Position numbers and translations under genes: made by a program. A model generated the notes under the pieces. The model was not told where the DNA came from. It did not search any database and saw only the letters and a list, made by a program, of their open reading frames with translations. A stretch of DNA of 64,000 nucleotides from Neotabrizicola shimadae (GTDB taxonomy: Bacteria > Pseudomonadota > Alphaproteobacteria > Rhodobacterales > Rhodobacteraceae), in the NCBI RefSeq assembly GCF_019623905.1, contig NZ_CP069370.1, positions 2,480,001-2,544,000 of the forward strand, read 5' to 3'. Shown here one piece after another: positions 9,068-17,253 of this stretch (its first letter is position 1; every line of letters begins with the position of its first letter).

Positions 9068-9907
9068 TCAGATATCCTGCCCCCTCAGTTCCAGCCCGGC
9101 CGCCCGGCCCAGATCGGCCGAGACCGTCGAGAACAGGACATCGAAGGCCGCGAACAGCGCCCGGTTCAGCCGCTGCCCCTCCGGCCCCTTCGAAAACTCG
9201 ATATAGGCCCGCATATCCTCGTCCGACAGCGGCTGGTAGGCCAGCGCCAGGAAGGGAAACAGCCAGTCCACCGTCTCGGCCCGCACCTGTTCGGCCTGCC
9301 CCCGCACATCGGCCAGAAGCGTCTCCGGGTCCTGTGCCCCGCCCCCCACCGCCGCCATCCCCTTCAGAAAGGCCAGGTTCGCGTTCAGAGCACCGGCCAC
9401 ATTGGCCTCCACCAGGTCATTGATGTCCGCGAACTCTTCCAGGAGCGCCACCCGCGGATCGCGCCGGTCCGCCATGTCCTGGAAGGCCAGCGCCGCCGCC
9501 TCTTCCACCGGCTCGTCCAGAAGCGCCCGCCGCGCCTCGATCTCCAGCCCCAGAATGGTCTGCCCCGGCTCCGTCCCGAAGAAGGCCGCCGCCGCCGCCC
9601 GCGTCGCCTCGTCCCCCTCCAGCATCCGGTCGAACTCGGCCCGGAACACCCGGGCAAGCCTCCCGGTTTCGTAGATACCCGATACGGTCTCGGCCCAGCC
9701 CGGCTCGTCGGGGTTATCATACAACTGCTCGGCGAGGGTCTGGCCGTAGTCCATCCCTTCTTCCCGCATCACCTCCAAAAGTTCGGGGATGCGCAAGAGG
9801 TCATAGGTATCCGCTGCCGGCGCCGCGGCAGGGCTTTCGGCAAGGACCGGCACGGCGGGAGCCGCCAGTCCGACCAACAAGGCGACCAGAAGGGCACGCA
9901 GCTTCAT
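9068..9907 (-). CDS. Secreted DUF2059 domain protein
   Basis: The 279-residue product has a clear signal peptide (MKLRALLVALLVGLAAPAVPVLA) and then an Ala/Pro linker. The helical body contains two DUF2059-like segments, the first around LLRIPELLEVMREEGMDYG and the last around FLALAYQPLSDEDMRAYIEFSKGPEGQRLNRALFAAFD. The family is periplasmic and of unknown function. The start at 9907 is chosen for the signal peptide and the AAGAGGA ribosome site; a longer reading would run through the neighbouring tRNA. It ends 29 bases before the dispersed repeat. Confidence 0.8.
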   Translation of the reverse strand: MKLRALLVALLVGLAAPAVPVLAESPAAAPAADTYDLLRIPELLEVMREEGMDYGQTLAEQLYDNPDEPGWAETVSGIYETGRLARVFRAEFDRMLEGDEATRAAAAAFFGTEPGQTILGLEIEARRALLDEPVEEAAALAFQDMADRRDPRVALLEEFADINDLVEANVAGALNANLAFLKGMAAVGGGAQDPETLLADVRGQAEQVRAETVDWLFPFLALAYQPLSDEDMRAYIEFSKGPEGQRLNRALFAAFDVLFSTVSADLGRAAGLELRGQDI

Positions 9908-10069
9908 CGTCGATCTATCCTCTTGCCGCGATCCTTTCCCCAGAGCTAGCCGCCCCTGCCCTGCTTGCCAAGCCACCGCCCCGCAACAGGACGTGAATGC
10001 CCTGTCGATTTGCCCTTGCACCCCGCTGCGCCCCCCGCTAGAGACACCGCCCAGACGACCCCCAAGCGC

Positions 10070-10159
<90 letters not shown>

Positions 10160-10292
10160 ATCCCTGTCCGCCCAAACCACTGCTCAAGCGTCGAGGCGCT
10201 TGACTGTTGTGCTTCGCTTCCCAACACCGCCCCAGGCTTCTCGCGCAAGGCGACGCCAGAATGCCGTTGCCCATCAGGCGACCCGCGGACGG

Positions 10293-10961
10293 CTAGGCTT
10301 CCAGCGGCGCTATCAGCTCTGGCCCGCTCGCGCGGTTGGAGTTCACCTTCGCATCCACGCGCCAGGGCCTTGCCAGCACGCCGCGCGCCGTGGCCCGCAT
10401 CAGAACCGCTGCGCCATGCCCGGCCTCGCCCAGCCACAGGGGCCAATCCGCCGGCTCCAGGATCACCGGCTCGCGGTCATGCACCCCGGCCATGCCGGGC
10501 CCCGCCTCGGTGGTGACGGTGGCCACGCTGTCGATGGCCTCGCCGTCGCGCTCCCAGTGCTGCCAGATCCCGGCCAGCGCCATCGGCTGGCCATCGGCGC
10601 GGGTGAAGTACCACGGCAGCCGCTCGCCTTTCGGCCCCGCCTGCCACTCATAGAACCCCGAAGCCGGCACGATGCAGCGCCGGGTCCGCACCGCCTCGCG
10701 GAACGCGGGCTTCACCGCCACGGTATCTGACCGCGCGTTGATGATCAGCGGCCCGTCGGTCGGCGTCTTGTACCAGGCCGGCACGAAGCCCCACCGCATC
10801 GCCCTCAGCCGCCGGGTACCACCTTCGCTGGTCACCACGGCCAGGGGTTGGGTCGGGCAGACGTTGAACCGCGCGCCCTGGGGCAGGTCGTTGCCCATGA
10901 CGGCATCGAACAGCGCCGCCAGCGCCTCGTTCGGGTGGGTGATCGTCAGCCGGCCGCACAT
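10293..10961 (-). CDS. yedK: SOS response-associated peptidase YedK (SRAP/HMCES family)
   Basis: SRAP proteins form a thiazolidine crosslink with abasic sites in single-stranded DNA. The 222-residue product begins MCGRLTITHP, leaving the obligatory Cys at position 2 after Met removal. It carries the conserved NARSDTV Asn/Arg region and the catalytic Glu in SGFYEWQ. The His motif reads HDREPVIL, where HxRMPVIL is more common. The start is fixed by Cys2, but no Shine-Dalgarno sequence is visible. The start codon follows the T tract of the upstream gene's terminator by three bases, so expression may come from readthrough or a leaderless message. Confidence 0.92.
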   Translation of the reverse strand: MCGRLTITHPNEALAALFDAVMGNDLPQGARFNVCPTQPLAVVTSEGGTRRLRAMRWGFVPAWYKTPTDGPLIINARSDTVAVKPAFREAVRTRRCIVPASGFYEWQAGPKGERLPWYFTRADGQPMALAGIWQHWERDGEAIDSVATVTTEAGPGMAGVHDREPVILEPADWPLWLGEAGHGAAVLMRATARGVLARPWRVDAKVNSNRASGPELIAPLEA

Positions 10962-10962
10962 C

Positions 10963-10995
10963 AGAAAAAATTCGCCCCCGGCTTCCCGGGGGCGA
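10963..10995 (-). terminator. Rho-independent terminator of the 5'-nucleotidase gene
   Basis: A 10-bp perfect stem (TCGCCCCCGG / CCGGGGGCGA) with a four-base loop lies directly after the stop at 11001. On the minus strand it is followed by a run of six T. It abuts the yedK start. Confidence 0.88.
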
Positions 10996-11000
10996 CGTCC

Positions 11001-12515
11001 TTATTGGCCGACGGTCTTGATCCGGCCCTCGACCTTGGGCGAGACCGTGCCGGACTTTTCCACATAGGTCATGACATCCTGCGCCACGAGCCCGCCACCC
11101 CCGGCATTGGTCAGCATCACGCCCGCGCCAAGCGCGTCATAACCGTCGCCGCCGCCCAGGATGTAGTCATTCACCGCCACCTTGTAGGTCTTGGCCGGGT
11201 CCAGGGCCGCATCGCCCACGGTCACCGACACGATACGCGACCCCGGCTCCTTCGCCGGATCATAGACGAAGGCCATCCCCGACACCTGCGGGAAGCGGCC
11301 CGCGCCCTTTTCCACCTGGCTCACGCCGTTTTCCAGCGCCAGAAGGATCTGTTTGCCCTCCAGTTCCGTCACCTGGGTGGTGTTGCCGAAGGGCAGTTCC
11401 GTCAGCATGTCACGGCGCGTCAGCTGCGTGCCGGCATCATAGGTCCGGTCCGCCCGGATGCCGCCGCCGTTCATGATCGCCACATCCGCCCCGGTCTGGG
11501 CGCGCATCGCGTCGGCGATCAGGTTGCCCATGCTCGATTCCTCGCCCCGCACCACGTTGCGTCGACTGTCCAGCGGCGTCTCGGTGGTGCCGATCACCAC
11601 GTTCAGCGTATCGTCCAGGAACTTGGCATAGGTCTCGACCTTGGCTGCCGTTTCCGGGTCTGGCTCCACCATCGCCGTGTCGATGAAGCGGAAGTTCGGC
11701 ACCCAGCTGATCGTGCGCTTGCCGTCCTTCTCCTCGACCTCGACGGTCAGATCCACCGGCGACAGATACCGCGCATCGACCGAGGTTTCGACATAAGCCG
11801 TGATGCCGTCGTAGTAGGTCGTGTACAGATGGTCGTCGCCCGACAGGATCACGTCAAACGCCTTCGAGGCGATCAGCTGGCGGTCGTTGTCCCAGGGCGT
11901 CTGCACCACGCCCACCACCAGATCGGCCCCGCCCTCGCGCGCGCCCTTGGCGGCGGCCACGGCAGTTTCGACCGTGGGCAGGAAGCTCAGGCTGCCCGAA
12001 GACGACACCTCCGGCGTCGTGTCCTGCGCCACGGGGACCAGCGCGATCTTCAGCCCGGCCACCTCCTTCATCATCACGCCGCCCAGCCCTTCGATGGGCG
12101 TGCCGTCATCGCGGGTGATGTTGATCGCCGCCCAGGGGTAGGCCGAGGCCTTCATCTTTTCGGTAAAGTTCTCGGGGCCGAAGTCGAACTCGTGGTTGCC
12201 CGGTACCGCCAGGTCGAAGGGCACGATGTTCGTGAGGTCAATGGTGTTCTGCCCAAGGTCGAAGCCGGACAGCAGCGACGGCGAAAGCATGTCGCCGTCG
12301 AACACATAAATGGTGTTGGGATTCGCGGCCCTTTCCGCCCGGGCCACCGCATTCATCCGGGCAAAGCCGCCGCGGCCATCATCTTCTGTGAAGTTGTAGA
12401 CGTCACCCACCCCAAGCAGCGTGATCTTCACGGTTTCGGCGGCAAGCGGTGCCGTGATTGCACTGGTGGCAAGGGCGACGGCAAGGAAAAGCGAATTGCG
12501 GCGGGCTTGCGACAT
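11001..12515 (-). CDS. Secreted bifunctional metallophosphatase / 5'-nucleotidase
   Basis: The 504-residue product has a signal peptide ending near APLAAET and the two-domain UshA-like plan. The N-terminal metallophosphatase domain shows DGDMLSPS, GNHEFDFG and GDDHLY metal-binding motifs. The C-terminal 5_nucleotid_C domain shows NGGGIRAD, ELPFGNTT and NDYILGGGDGY. The first metal motif reads GVGDVYNF, so its usual DxH His is changed. It probably acts in the periplasm on nucleotides or nucleotide sugars. The start at 12515 has an AGGAG site and gives the signal peptide directly. It ends at a strong terminator. Confidence 0.88.
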   Translation of the reverse strand: MSQARRNSLFLAVALATSAITAPLAAETVKITLLGVGDVYNFTEDDGRGGFARMNAVARAERAANPNTIYVFDGDMLSPSLLSGFDLGQNTIDLTNIVPFDLAVPGNHEFDFGPENFTEKMKASAYPWAAINITRDDGTPIEGLGGVMMKEVAGLKIALVPVAQDTTPEVSSSGSLSFLPTVETAVAAAKGAREGGADLVVGVVQTPWDNDRQLIASKAFDVILSGDDHLYTTYYDGITAYVETSVDARYLSPVDLTVEVEEKDGKRTISWVPNFRFIDTAMVEPDPETAAKVETYAKFLDDTLNVVIGTTETPLDSRRNVVRGEESSMGNLIADAMRAQTGADVAIMNGGGIRADRTYDAGTQLTRRDMLTELPFGNTTQVTELEGKQILLALENGVSQVEKGAGRFPQVSGMAFVYDPAKEPGSRIVSVTVGDAALDPAKTYKVAVNDYILGGGDGYDALGAGVMLTNAGGGGLVAQDVMTYVEKSGTVSPKVEGRIKTVGQ

Positions 12516-12681
12516 GGGAAACTCCTGTGTGGCTGGCGGAAAGCGCCCGGCCAAGAACCCGGGGCCGACTCTCCCGACGTCACCGTGCCACAAAAGAAAG
12601 ATCGCGCCACCATTAAGTGACGCGATCATCAAGCTATCCAAAGCGTCTTTTGCCCGTCAAACCCGGGCCAAGCCAGCCCGA

Positions 12682-12921
12682 TCAGCGAGAGGTGGTCGTG
12701 GTCGTGGTCGACGCATCGCCGATGCCGTCGCCGCCGCCGCCAATGATCAGCCCAAGGATCAGAAGGCCGCCCGCGATACCGGCTGCAGCCGTAGGCGACA
12801 GACCGCCAAGACCGTTCTGGCCAGACGGCGTTTGCGTCTGGGTGGGGGTGGTGTTCTGCGCTTGGGCGGCGGTGCCGGCCATGAGCGCCAGGGAAAGTGC
12901 CATTGCAATCGAAATGCGCAT
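12682..12921 (-). CDS. Small secreted Gly-rich protein with one membrane segment
   Basis: The 79-residue product has a signal peptide (MRISIAMALSLALMAGTAAQAQ), a Thr/Gln/Pro-rich linker, one hydrophobic segment (AAAGIAGGLLILGLIIGGGG) and a poly-Thr tail. The composition resembles YjbE-type small envelope proteins, but I do not recognise a specific family. A CTGGAG ribosome site precedes the ATG. It is divergent from the DUF952 gene. Confidence 0.65.
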   Translation of the reverse strand: MRISIAMALSLALMAGTAAQAQNTTPTQTQTPSGQNGLGGLSPTAAAGIAGGLLILGLIIGGGGDGIGDASTTTTTTSR

Positions 12922-13131
12922 CTTGGACTCCAGCTTGCTGTTCAAGGGCTTCGTTAGCGTAAGGTCATAGTCCAATGCAGCCAATCGCACAAGGCAAAGC
13001 TGCGCGAACCGGGTCTGCTGTGGCATCCTAATCGCGCTTTGCCCAACAATCAACCAAATGGCCCGGCCAACCGTCGTCCCGCAGCTGACCGAAGCATTGA
13101 CCAAGGCGCTGCGTCGCGGCAGGAAGGGCAG

Positions 13132-13470
13132 ATGTTGATCCTCAAGATCCTCCGCCGACCCGAATGGGATGCCTTCCGTGCGCAGGGCATCACGGCCGGC
13201 GCGCCCGTCGACCTTGCCGACGGGTTCATCCATTTCTCTACCCCGGCCCAGGTGGCAGAGACCGCCGCCCGCCACTTCGCGCAGGAAAGCGACCTTGTGC
13301 TGGTGGCCGTCGATCCCGATGCGCTCGGCCCGGCCCTGAAGTGGGAACCCTCGCGCGGCGGACAGCTTTTCCCGCATCTCTACCGCCCCCTGCGACTGGA
13401 CGAGGTGGTCTGGGACAAGTCGCTCCCGCTCGGCGCAACCGGACACATATTCCCCGAGGGCCTCTGGTGA
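13132..13470 (+). CDS. DUF952 family protein
   Basis: The 112-residue product matches the DUF952 pattern, a small family with a fold related to ADP-ribosyl enzymes and no settled function: [19 protein letters not shown] near residue 32, then [33 protein letters not shown]. The ATG at 13132 is preceded by AGGAAGG. Its stop overlaps the GTG start of pyrD by four bases (GTGA), so the two are translationally coupled. Confidence 0.85.
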   Translation: MLILKILRRPEWDAFRAQGITAGAPVDLADGFIHFSTPAQVAETAARHFAQESDLVLVAVDPDALGPALKWEPSRGGQLFPHLYRPLRLDEVVWDKSLPLGATGHIFPEGLW

Positions 13471-14528
13471 CGTCCCTGGAACGTCTGGGCCTAGCCGCCC
13501 TGCACCGGCTGGATCCGGAAACGGCGCATGGGCTGTCGATTCGCGCCCTGCGCGCGGGGCTCGTGCCGGTTCCCGGCCCCGTGACCTCGCCGCGGCTGCG
13601 AACAAGCCTTGCCGGACTGGACCTGCCCAATCCGGTCGGCCTTGCCGCAGGCTATGACAAGAACGCCGAGGCCGTCGCCCCGCTGTCGCGCGCCGGGTTC
13701 GGCTTCATCGAGGTGGGCGCCGCCACGCCGCGGCCCCAGCCCGGCAATCCAAGGCCTCGGCTCTTCCGCCTGACGGCGGACCGCGCGGCGATCAACCGCT
13801 TCGGCTTCAACAACCAGGGGATGGTGGCCATCGCCGCCCGCCTCGCCACCCGCCCGAGGGGCACGGTGCCCGCGGGCCTGAACCTTGGCGCCAACAAGGA
13901 CAGCACCGACCGCGCCGCCGACTTCGCAACCGTGCTGGCCCACTGCGGCCCGCATGTCGATTTCGCCACGGTCAATGTCAGTTCGCCCAACACAGAAAAG
14001 CTGCGCGACCTTCAGGGGCCCCAGGCACTCGCGGCGCTGCTCTCCGGCGTGATGGCGGCGCGCGACCGCCTGCCCCGGCCGATCCCGGTCTTCCTCAAGA
14101 TCGCGCCCGATCTTTCGCCCGAAGATCTCGCAGCCCTCGCCCAGGTGGCGCTGGCGTCGGGCGTCGCCGGGATCATCGCCACCAACACCACCCTCTCACG
14201 CGACGGACTCACCAGCCCCGACCGCGACCAGACGGGCGGCCTCTCCGGCGCGCCGCTCTTCGCCCGCTCGACCCAGGTGCTGGCACGGCTGTCGCAGTTG
14301 ACCGAGGGCCGCCTGCCGCTGATCGGTGTGGGCGGCATCTCTTCGGCCGAAGACGCCTATGCCAAAATCCGCGCCGGGGCGTCCGCGGTGCAGTTCTATA
14401 CCGCCATGGTCTATCAGGGCCTTTCGCTTGCCACCGAAATTGCCCGCGGGCTGGACGCCCTTCTTGCGCGCGACGGCTTCGCCTCGGTGGCGCAGGCCGT
14501 GGGCACCGACCGAGACCGCTGGCTTTAG
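13467..14528 (+). CDS. pyrD: Dihydroorotate dehydrogenase (quinone), class 2
   Basis: PyrD oxidises dihydroorotate to orotate in pyrimidine synthesis and passes electrons to membrane quinone. The 353-residue product has the N-terminal membrane-associating helices ([21 protein letters not shown]), the FMN-barrel motifs [19 protein letters not shown], the catalytic-Ser region [21 protein letters not shown] and [12 protein letters not shown], and [11 protein letters not shown] near the end. The start is GTG, overlapping the DUF952 stop. The start lies inside the coupling overlap, and no other in-frame start fits better. Confidence 0.95.
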   Translation: MTSLERLGLAALHRLDPETAHGLSIRALRAGLVPVPGPVTSPRLRTSLAGLDLPNPVGLAAGYDKNAEAVAPLSRAGFGFIEVGAATPRPQPGNPRPRLFRLTADRAAINRFGFNNQGMVAIAARLATRPRGTVPAGLNLGANKDSTDRAADFATVLAHCGPHVDFATVNVSSPNTEKLRDLQGPQALAALLSGVMAARDRLPRPIPVFLKIAPDLSPEDLAALAQVALASGVAGIIATNTTLSRDGLTSPDRDQTGGLSGAPLFARSTQVLARLSQLTEGRLPLIGVGGISSAEDAYAKIRAGASAVQFYTAMVYQGLSLATEIARGLDALLARDGFASVAQAVGTDRDRWL

Positions 14529-14639
14529 CGCGGATTGCCTTCAGTCCGGTTCAGATCGAAACCAATCCAGGCCAGACAGGCCGTTGGGATTGTCCAGCAT
14601 CTCTCTCAAGCAAGTGTACCTGGCTGAAACAGATGCGCT

Positions 14640-15314
14640 CTAGACCCGCCCGCACAGCACGGCAAAGCGGCCGTTGCGATAGGGGCAATCCACCTCGCGG
14701 AAGCCTGCCGCGCGCAGCCATGAAAGCTGGTCCTCCACGCTGGCGCTGATGTCATGCCGCATCCGTTCGGTCGCGGCATCGACCTCTGCCTCGGACAGTC
14801 CCGCCGCCCGGATTGCGTCGTACCATCGCGCCATCTGCCGCGCCTCGGAAACCGGGTCGGGTGCGATCACCTGCTCGGCGTTCACAAACCAGCCGCCCGG
14901 CTTCAGCGACCGACGGATGCGCCCGAAAAGCGCCCGCTTGCCCGCATGGTCAAGGTGATGGATCGCCAGCGCCGAGATCACCGCATCCCAGGGTCCACCC
15001 AGATCGGCCGACGCCATGTCGGCCAGACCAAAGCTCACTCCCGCGCGCTGACCAAGCCGCCCGCGCGCCTGCTCCAGCATCCCGTCCGACGCATCCGTCA
15101 GATGCACCCGCGCATCGGGCCGCCGCTCTAGCAACAGCGCGGACAAGAGCCCCGTCCCCGCGCCAAGGTCCAGAACTGTCAGCGGGTCCGGCAGATCGTC
15201 CAGCGCCGCGATCGCGCTGCCGTAGAAATCGTCGAAACAGGGGATCAGCCGCCGCCGCGCCGCGTCATACCCCCTGGCATGGCGCGAAAACGTCGCGGCG
15301 ACATCCTCGCCCAC
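14640..15314 (-). CDS. Class I SAM-dependent methyltransferase
   Basis: The 224-residue product has the Rossmann methyltransferase motifs: VLDLGAGTGLLSALLL (motif I, near residue 45), HLTDASDGML (motif II), WDAVISALAIHHLDHAGK (motif IV) and LKPGGWFVNAEQV (motif VI). The substrate is unknown. The start is GTG at 15314, three bases after the stop of the Lrp-domain gene, so translation is probably coupled. It converges with pyrD. Confidence 0.85.
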   Translation of the reverse strand: MGEDVAATFSRHARGYDAARRRLIPCFDDFYGSAIAALDDLPDPLTVLDLGAGTGLLSALLLERRPDARVHLTDASDGMLEQARGRLGQRAGVSFGLADMASADLGGPWDAVISALAIHHLDHAGKRALFGRIRRSLKPGGWFVNAEQVIAPDPVSEARQMARWYDAIRAAGLSEAEVDAATERMRHDISASVEDQLSWLRAAGFREVDCPYRNGRFAVLCGRV

Positions 15315-15317
15315 GGC

Positions 15318-15554
15318 TCAGAACGCCTTGAAGGTCATCGTGGTCAGCGTGCGCTGTATGCCCGGAATGTCGAACAGGCGCGAAGACAGGAAATGTCCCA
15401 CATCCTCGTCCTCGGGCACATAGATCTTGGCGATCAGGTCATAGTCGCCGCTGGTCGAATACAGCTCGCTCACCACCTCGCGGTCATAGATGGCATCGGC
15501 AACCTCATAGGTCTTGCCGGGCACACAGCGGAACTGGACGAAGACGCAGCGCAT
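15318..15554 (-). CDS. Stand-alone Lrp/AsnC ligand-binding (RAM) domain protein
   Basis: The 78-residue product is only the AsnC_trans_reg ligand-binding domain (MRCVFVQFRCVPGKTYEVADAI...GDYDLIAKIYVPEDEDVGHFL...IPGIQRTLTTMTF) with no helix-turn-helix. Such proteins may bind amino acids or modify Lrp-type oligomers. GGGAGG precedes the ATG. It is tightly followed by the methyltransferase gene. Confidence 0.88.
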   Translation of the reverse strand: MRCVFVQFRCVPGKTYEVADAIYDREVVSELYSTSGDYDLIAKIYVPEDEDVGHFLSSRLFDIPGIQRTLTTMTFKAF

Positions 15555-15580
15555 CGTAACCTCCCTGGACTGCCGGCAGG

Positions 15581-16606
15581 TTACGCACCCGCGGCAGAGA
15601 GGTCCACCCCGCCCGCGCCCGGCCCGCCCGCCGTCGCCCGGCCGCGCCCCGCCCGCTTCGAGGCATAAAGCGCCGCATCCGCATCGGCGATCATCCGGTC
15701 CACATCGGCAGGATCATAGTCGGCCGACATGACCAGCCCGATGCTGCCCCCGATCCGGCAGGGCTGCCCCTCGAAATCCACCGGTTTCTGCAGCCGGGAC
15801 AGAACCCGCCGCGCCACGGCGGTCAGCGTGTCGATATCCGGACAGGCCGGCAGCACCAGCAGGAACTCGTCCCCGCCGATCCGCGCCGCGGTGTCGCCCT
15901 TGCGCGTGACCGACCGCAGGATCCTGCCCACCTCGGACAGAACGGCATCCCCGGCCGCATGACCGAACGAATCGTTCACCTGTTTGAAATGGTCGAGGTC
16001 CAGGTGCAGCAATCCGAAGGGCTGCCCCGTCGCCACCAGCCGGGCCAGTTCCGCCTCGGCGCCGCGCCGGTTGCGCAGACCCGTCAGCGTATCGGTCAGC
16101 GCCTGCTCCTCCGCCCGGCTGCGCGCCCCGTCCAGCCGGCGGTTCAGGGCGCGCAGCTCGTTCATCACGGCCGACTTCGCCTCCATCAGGTAAAGCAGCT
16201 CCACCGTCAGGTCGGTCGGCGCGAAATCGGCATCCGTCAGCGCATGGACCTTCACCGCCTCGGTCACGCCGATGCCGAAGGACAGGTTCATCACCATGCC
16301 CTTCCCCGTGGCCAACGGCAACGCCAGCCCCCGTAACCCGATCTCGGTATGCGGCCGGAAAGACAGGTGCAACGTTTCGCCCGCACGCGCCATCAGGTCG
16401 CGCATCGCCAGCACGCCACCGGGACGCCGCACCTCGAACAGCGTGAAGAACCAGCCCCCCACCAGAGGCTGATTGCCCGCCAGCCGCGCAATGGTCGGCC
16501 CGACAGAAGAGATCCGGCCCTCCGCCGTCAGGGCCACATGCATGGGCATCAGCCCGTTCAGCGCAGCCGGCCCAAGCCGCAGGTTCACCGGACGCTCGGC
16601 CGTCAT
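15581..16606 (-). CDS. HNOBA-domain diguanylate cyclase (GGDEF)
   Basis: The 341-residue product makes c-di-GMP, presumably under control of the H-NOX-like partner. Residues 1-140 match the HNOBA (H-NOX-associated) sensor: MPMHVALTAEGRISSVGPT, FTLFEVRRPGG and LRGLALPLATGKGMVMNLSF. A short coiled coil (residues 140-170) leads to a complete GGDEF domain with DTLTGLRNRR, the active site RIGGDEF (GGDEF at 244-248) and an intact inhibitory I-site RKGD at 235-238. It should be active and subject to product inhibition. Its ATG directly follows the stop of the H-NOX-like gene, with no gap. Confidence 0.88.
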   Translation of the reverse strand: MTAERPVNLRLGPAALNGLMPMHVALTAEGRISSVGPTIARLAGNQPLVGGWFFTLFEVRRPGGVLAMRDLMARAGETLHLSFRPHTEIGLRGLALPLATGKGMVMNLSFGIGVTEAVKVHALTDADFAPTDLTVELLYLMEAKSAVMNELRALNRRLDGARSRAEEQALTDTLTGLRNRRGAEAELARLVATGQPFGLLHLDLDHFKQVNDSFGHAAGDAVLSEVGRILRSVTRKGDTAARIGGDEFLLVLPACPDIDTLTAVARRVLSRLQKPVDFEGQPCRIGGSIGLVMSADYDPADVDRMIADADAALYASKRAGRGRATAGGPGAGGVDLSAAGA

Positions 16607-17191
16607 TCAGGCCTCCGCCGCCAGGTTGAACCGGCGTCCCACGGCAAAGCGCCGTTCCAGAAGATGGATCGCCAAGACTTCGCCATCCGATCCGGTCCCC
16701 AGATGATCCAACAGCACCAAGGCCCCGTAATCATCCGCCATCGCCCGCAGAAGGCCAAGCGCAATATACCCCGCCCCCGCAAACGGCGAATGGCAGGTCA
16801 GCATGAACCTGTCGCCCCCCGCATCGGTCAGCAGCATGTCGGGCAGTTCCAGATCGGGCAGCGCCAGCCGCGCGCGGTCCGGCAGATCTTCCAGCGAATG
16901 CAGGAAGTCGAGGAAAGTCACCCCGCCAAAGCGCAGAAGCCGCCGCAACCCCTCGCGGTTGGGGTGCGAAACCAGATAGGTGCCCAGATCCTCCAGTATG
17001 CCTTCCCGAGGCCGACCCAGCACGGATTCCGCCGCATCCAGCATGTCGCCGGTCATGGCCACGTCATAGGACAGCATCGCCTCGAACCCGCCCACCGGCA
17101 CCTGCGCCTCGCGCGCGATCACCGCCCAGACCTCCGCCCCATAGGTATCGGCCAGAAAGGACTGGATCGCCCTGTTGATGAGTCCATGCAC
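16607..17191 (-). CDS. H-NOX (heme NO-binding)-fold protein lacking heme ligands
   Basis: H-NOX proteins normally sense NO or O2 through heme and control a partner cyclase. The 194-residue product starts MHGLINRAIQSFLADTYG, a strong H-NOX signature, and has the family length. The proximal-ligand helix reads FLHSLEDLPDRA, placing Pro104 where the axial His is expected. The YxSxR heme-propionate motif reads CHSPF (133-137), so its Tyr and Arg are also gone. It probably does not bind heme in the usual way. The start is GTG at 17191. It is translationally coupled to the downstream HNOBA-GGDEF gene. Confidence 0.8.
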   Translation of the reverse strand: MHGLINRAIQSFLADTYGAEVWAVIAREAQVPVGGFEAMLSYDVAMTGDMLDAAESVLGRPREGILEDLGTYLVSHPNREGLRRLLRFGGVTFLDFLHSLEDLPDRARLALPDLELPDMLLTDAGGDRFMLTCHSPFAGAGYIALGLLRAMADDYGALVLLDHLGTGSDGEVLAIHLLERRFAVGRRFNLAAEA

Positions 17192-17253
17192 CGGAATGCC
17201 CCGCGATTCGCCCGGATGCTAGGCCGCGGGGCTTAACAGAAGGCAAAGCCGCC

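Noticed and set aside
10848-12620. Long plus-strand open frame opposite the 5'-nucleotidase gene
   Set aside because: The minus strand has a signal peptide, metallophosphatase motifs and a terminator; the plus frame is its shadow, rich in Arg and His.
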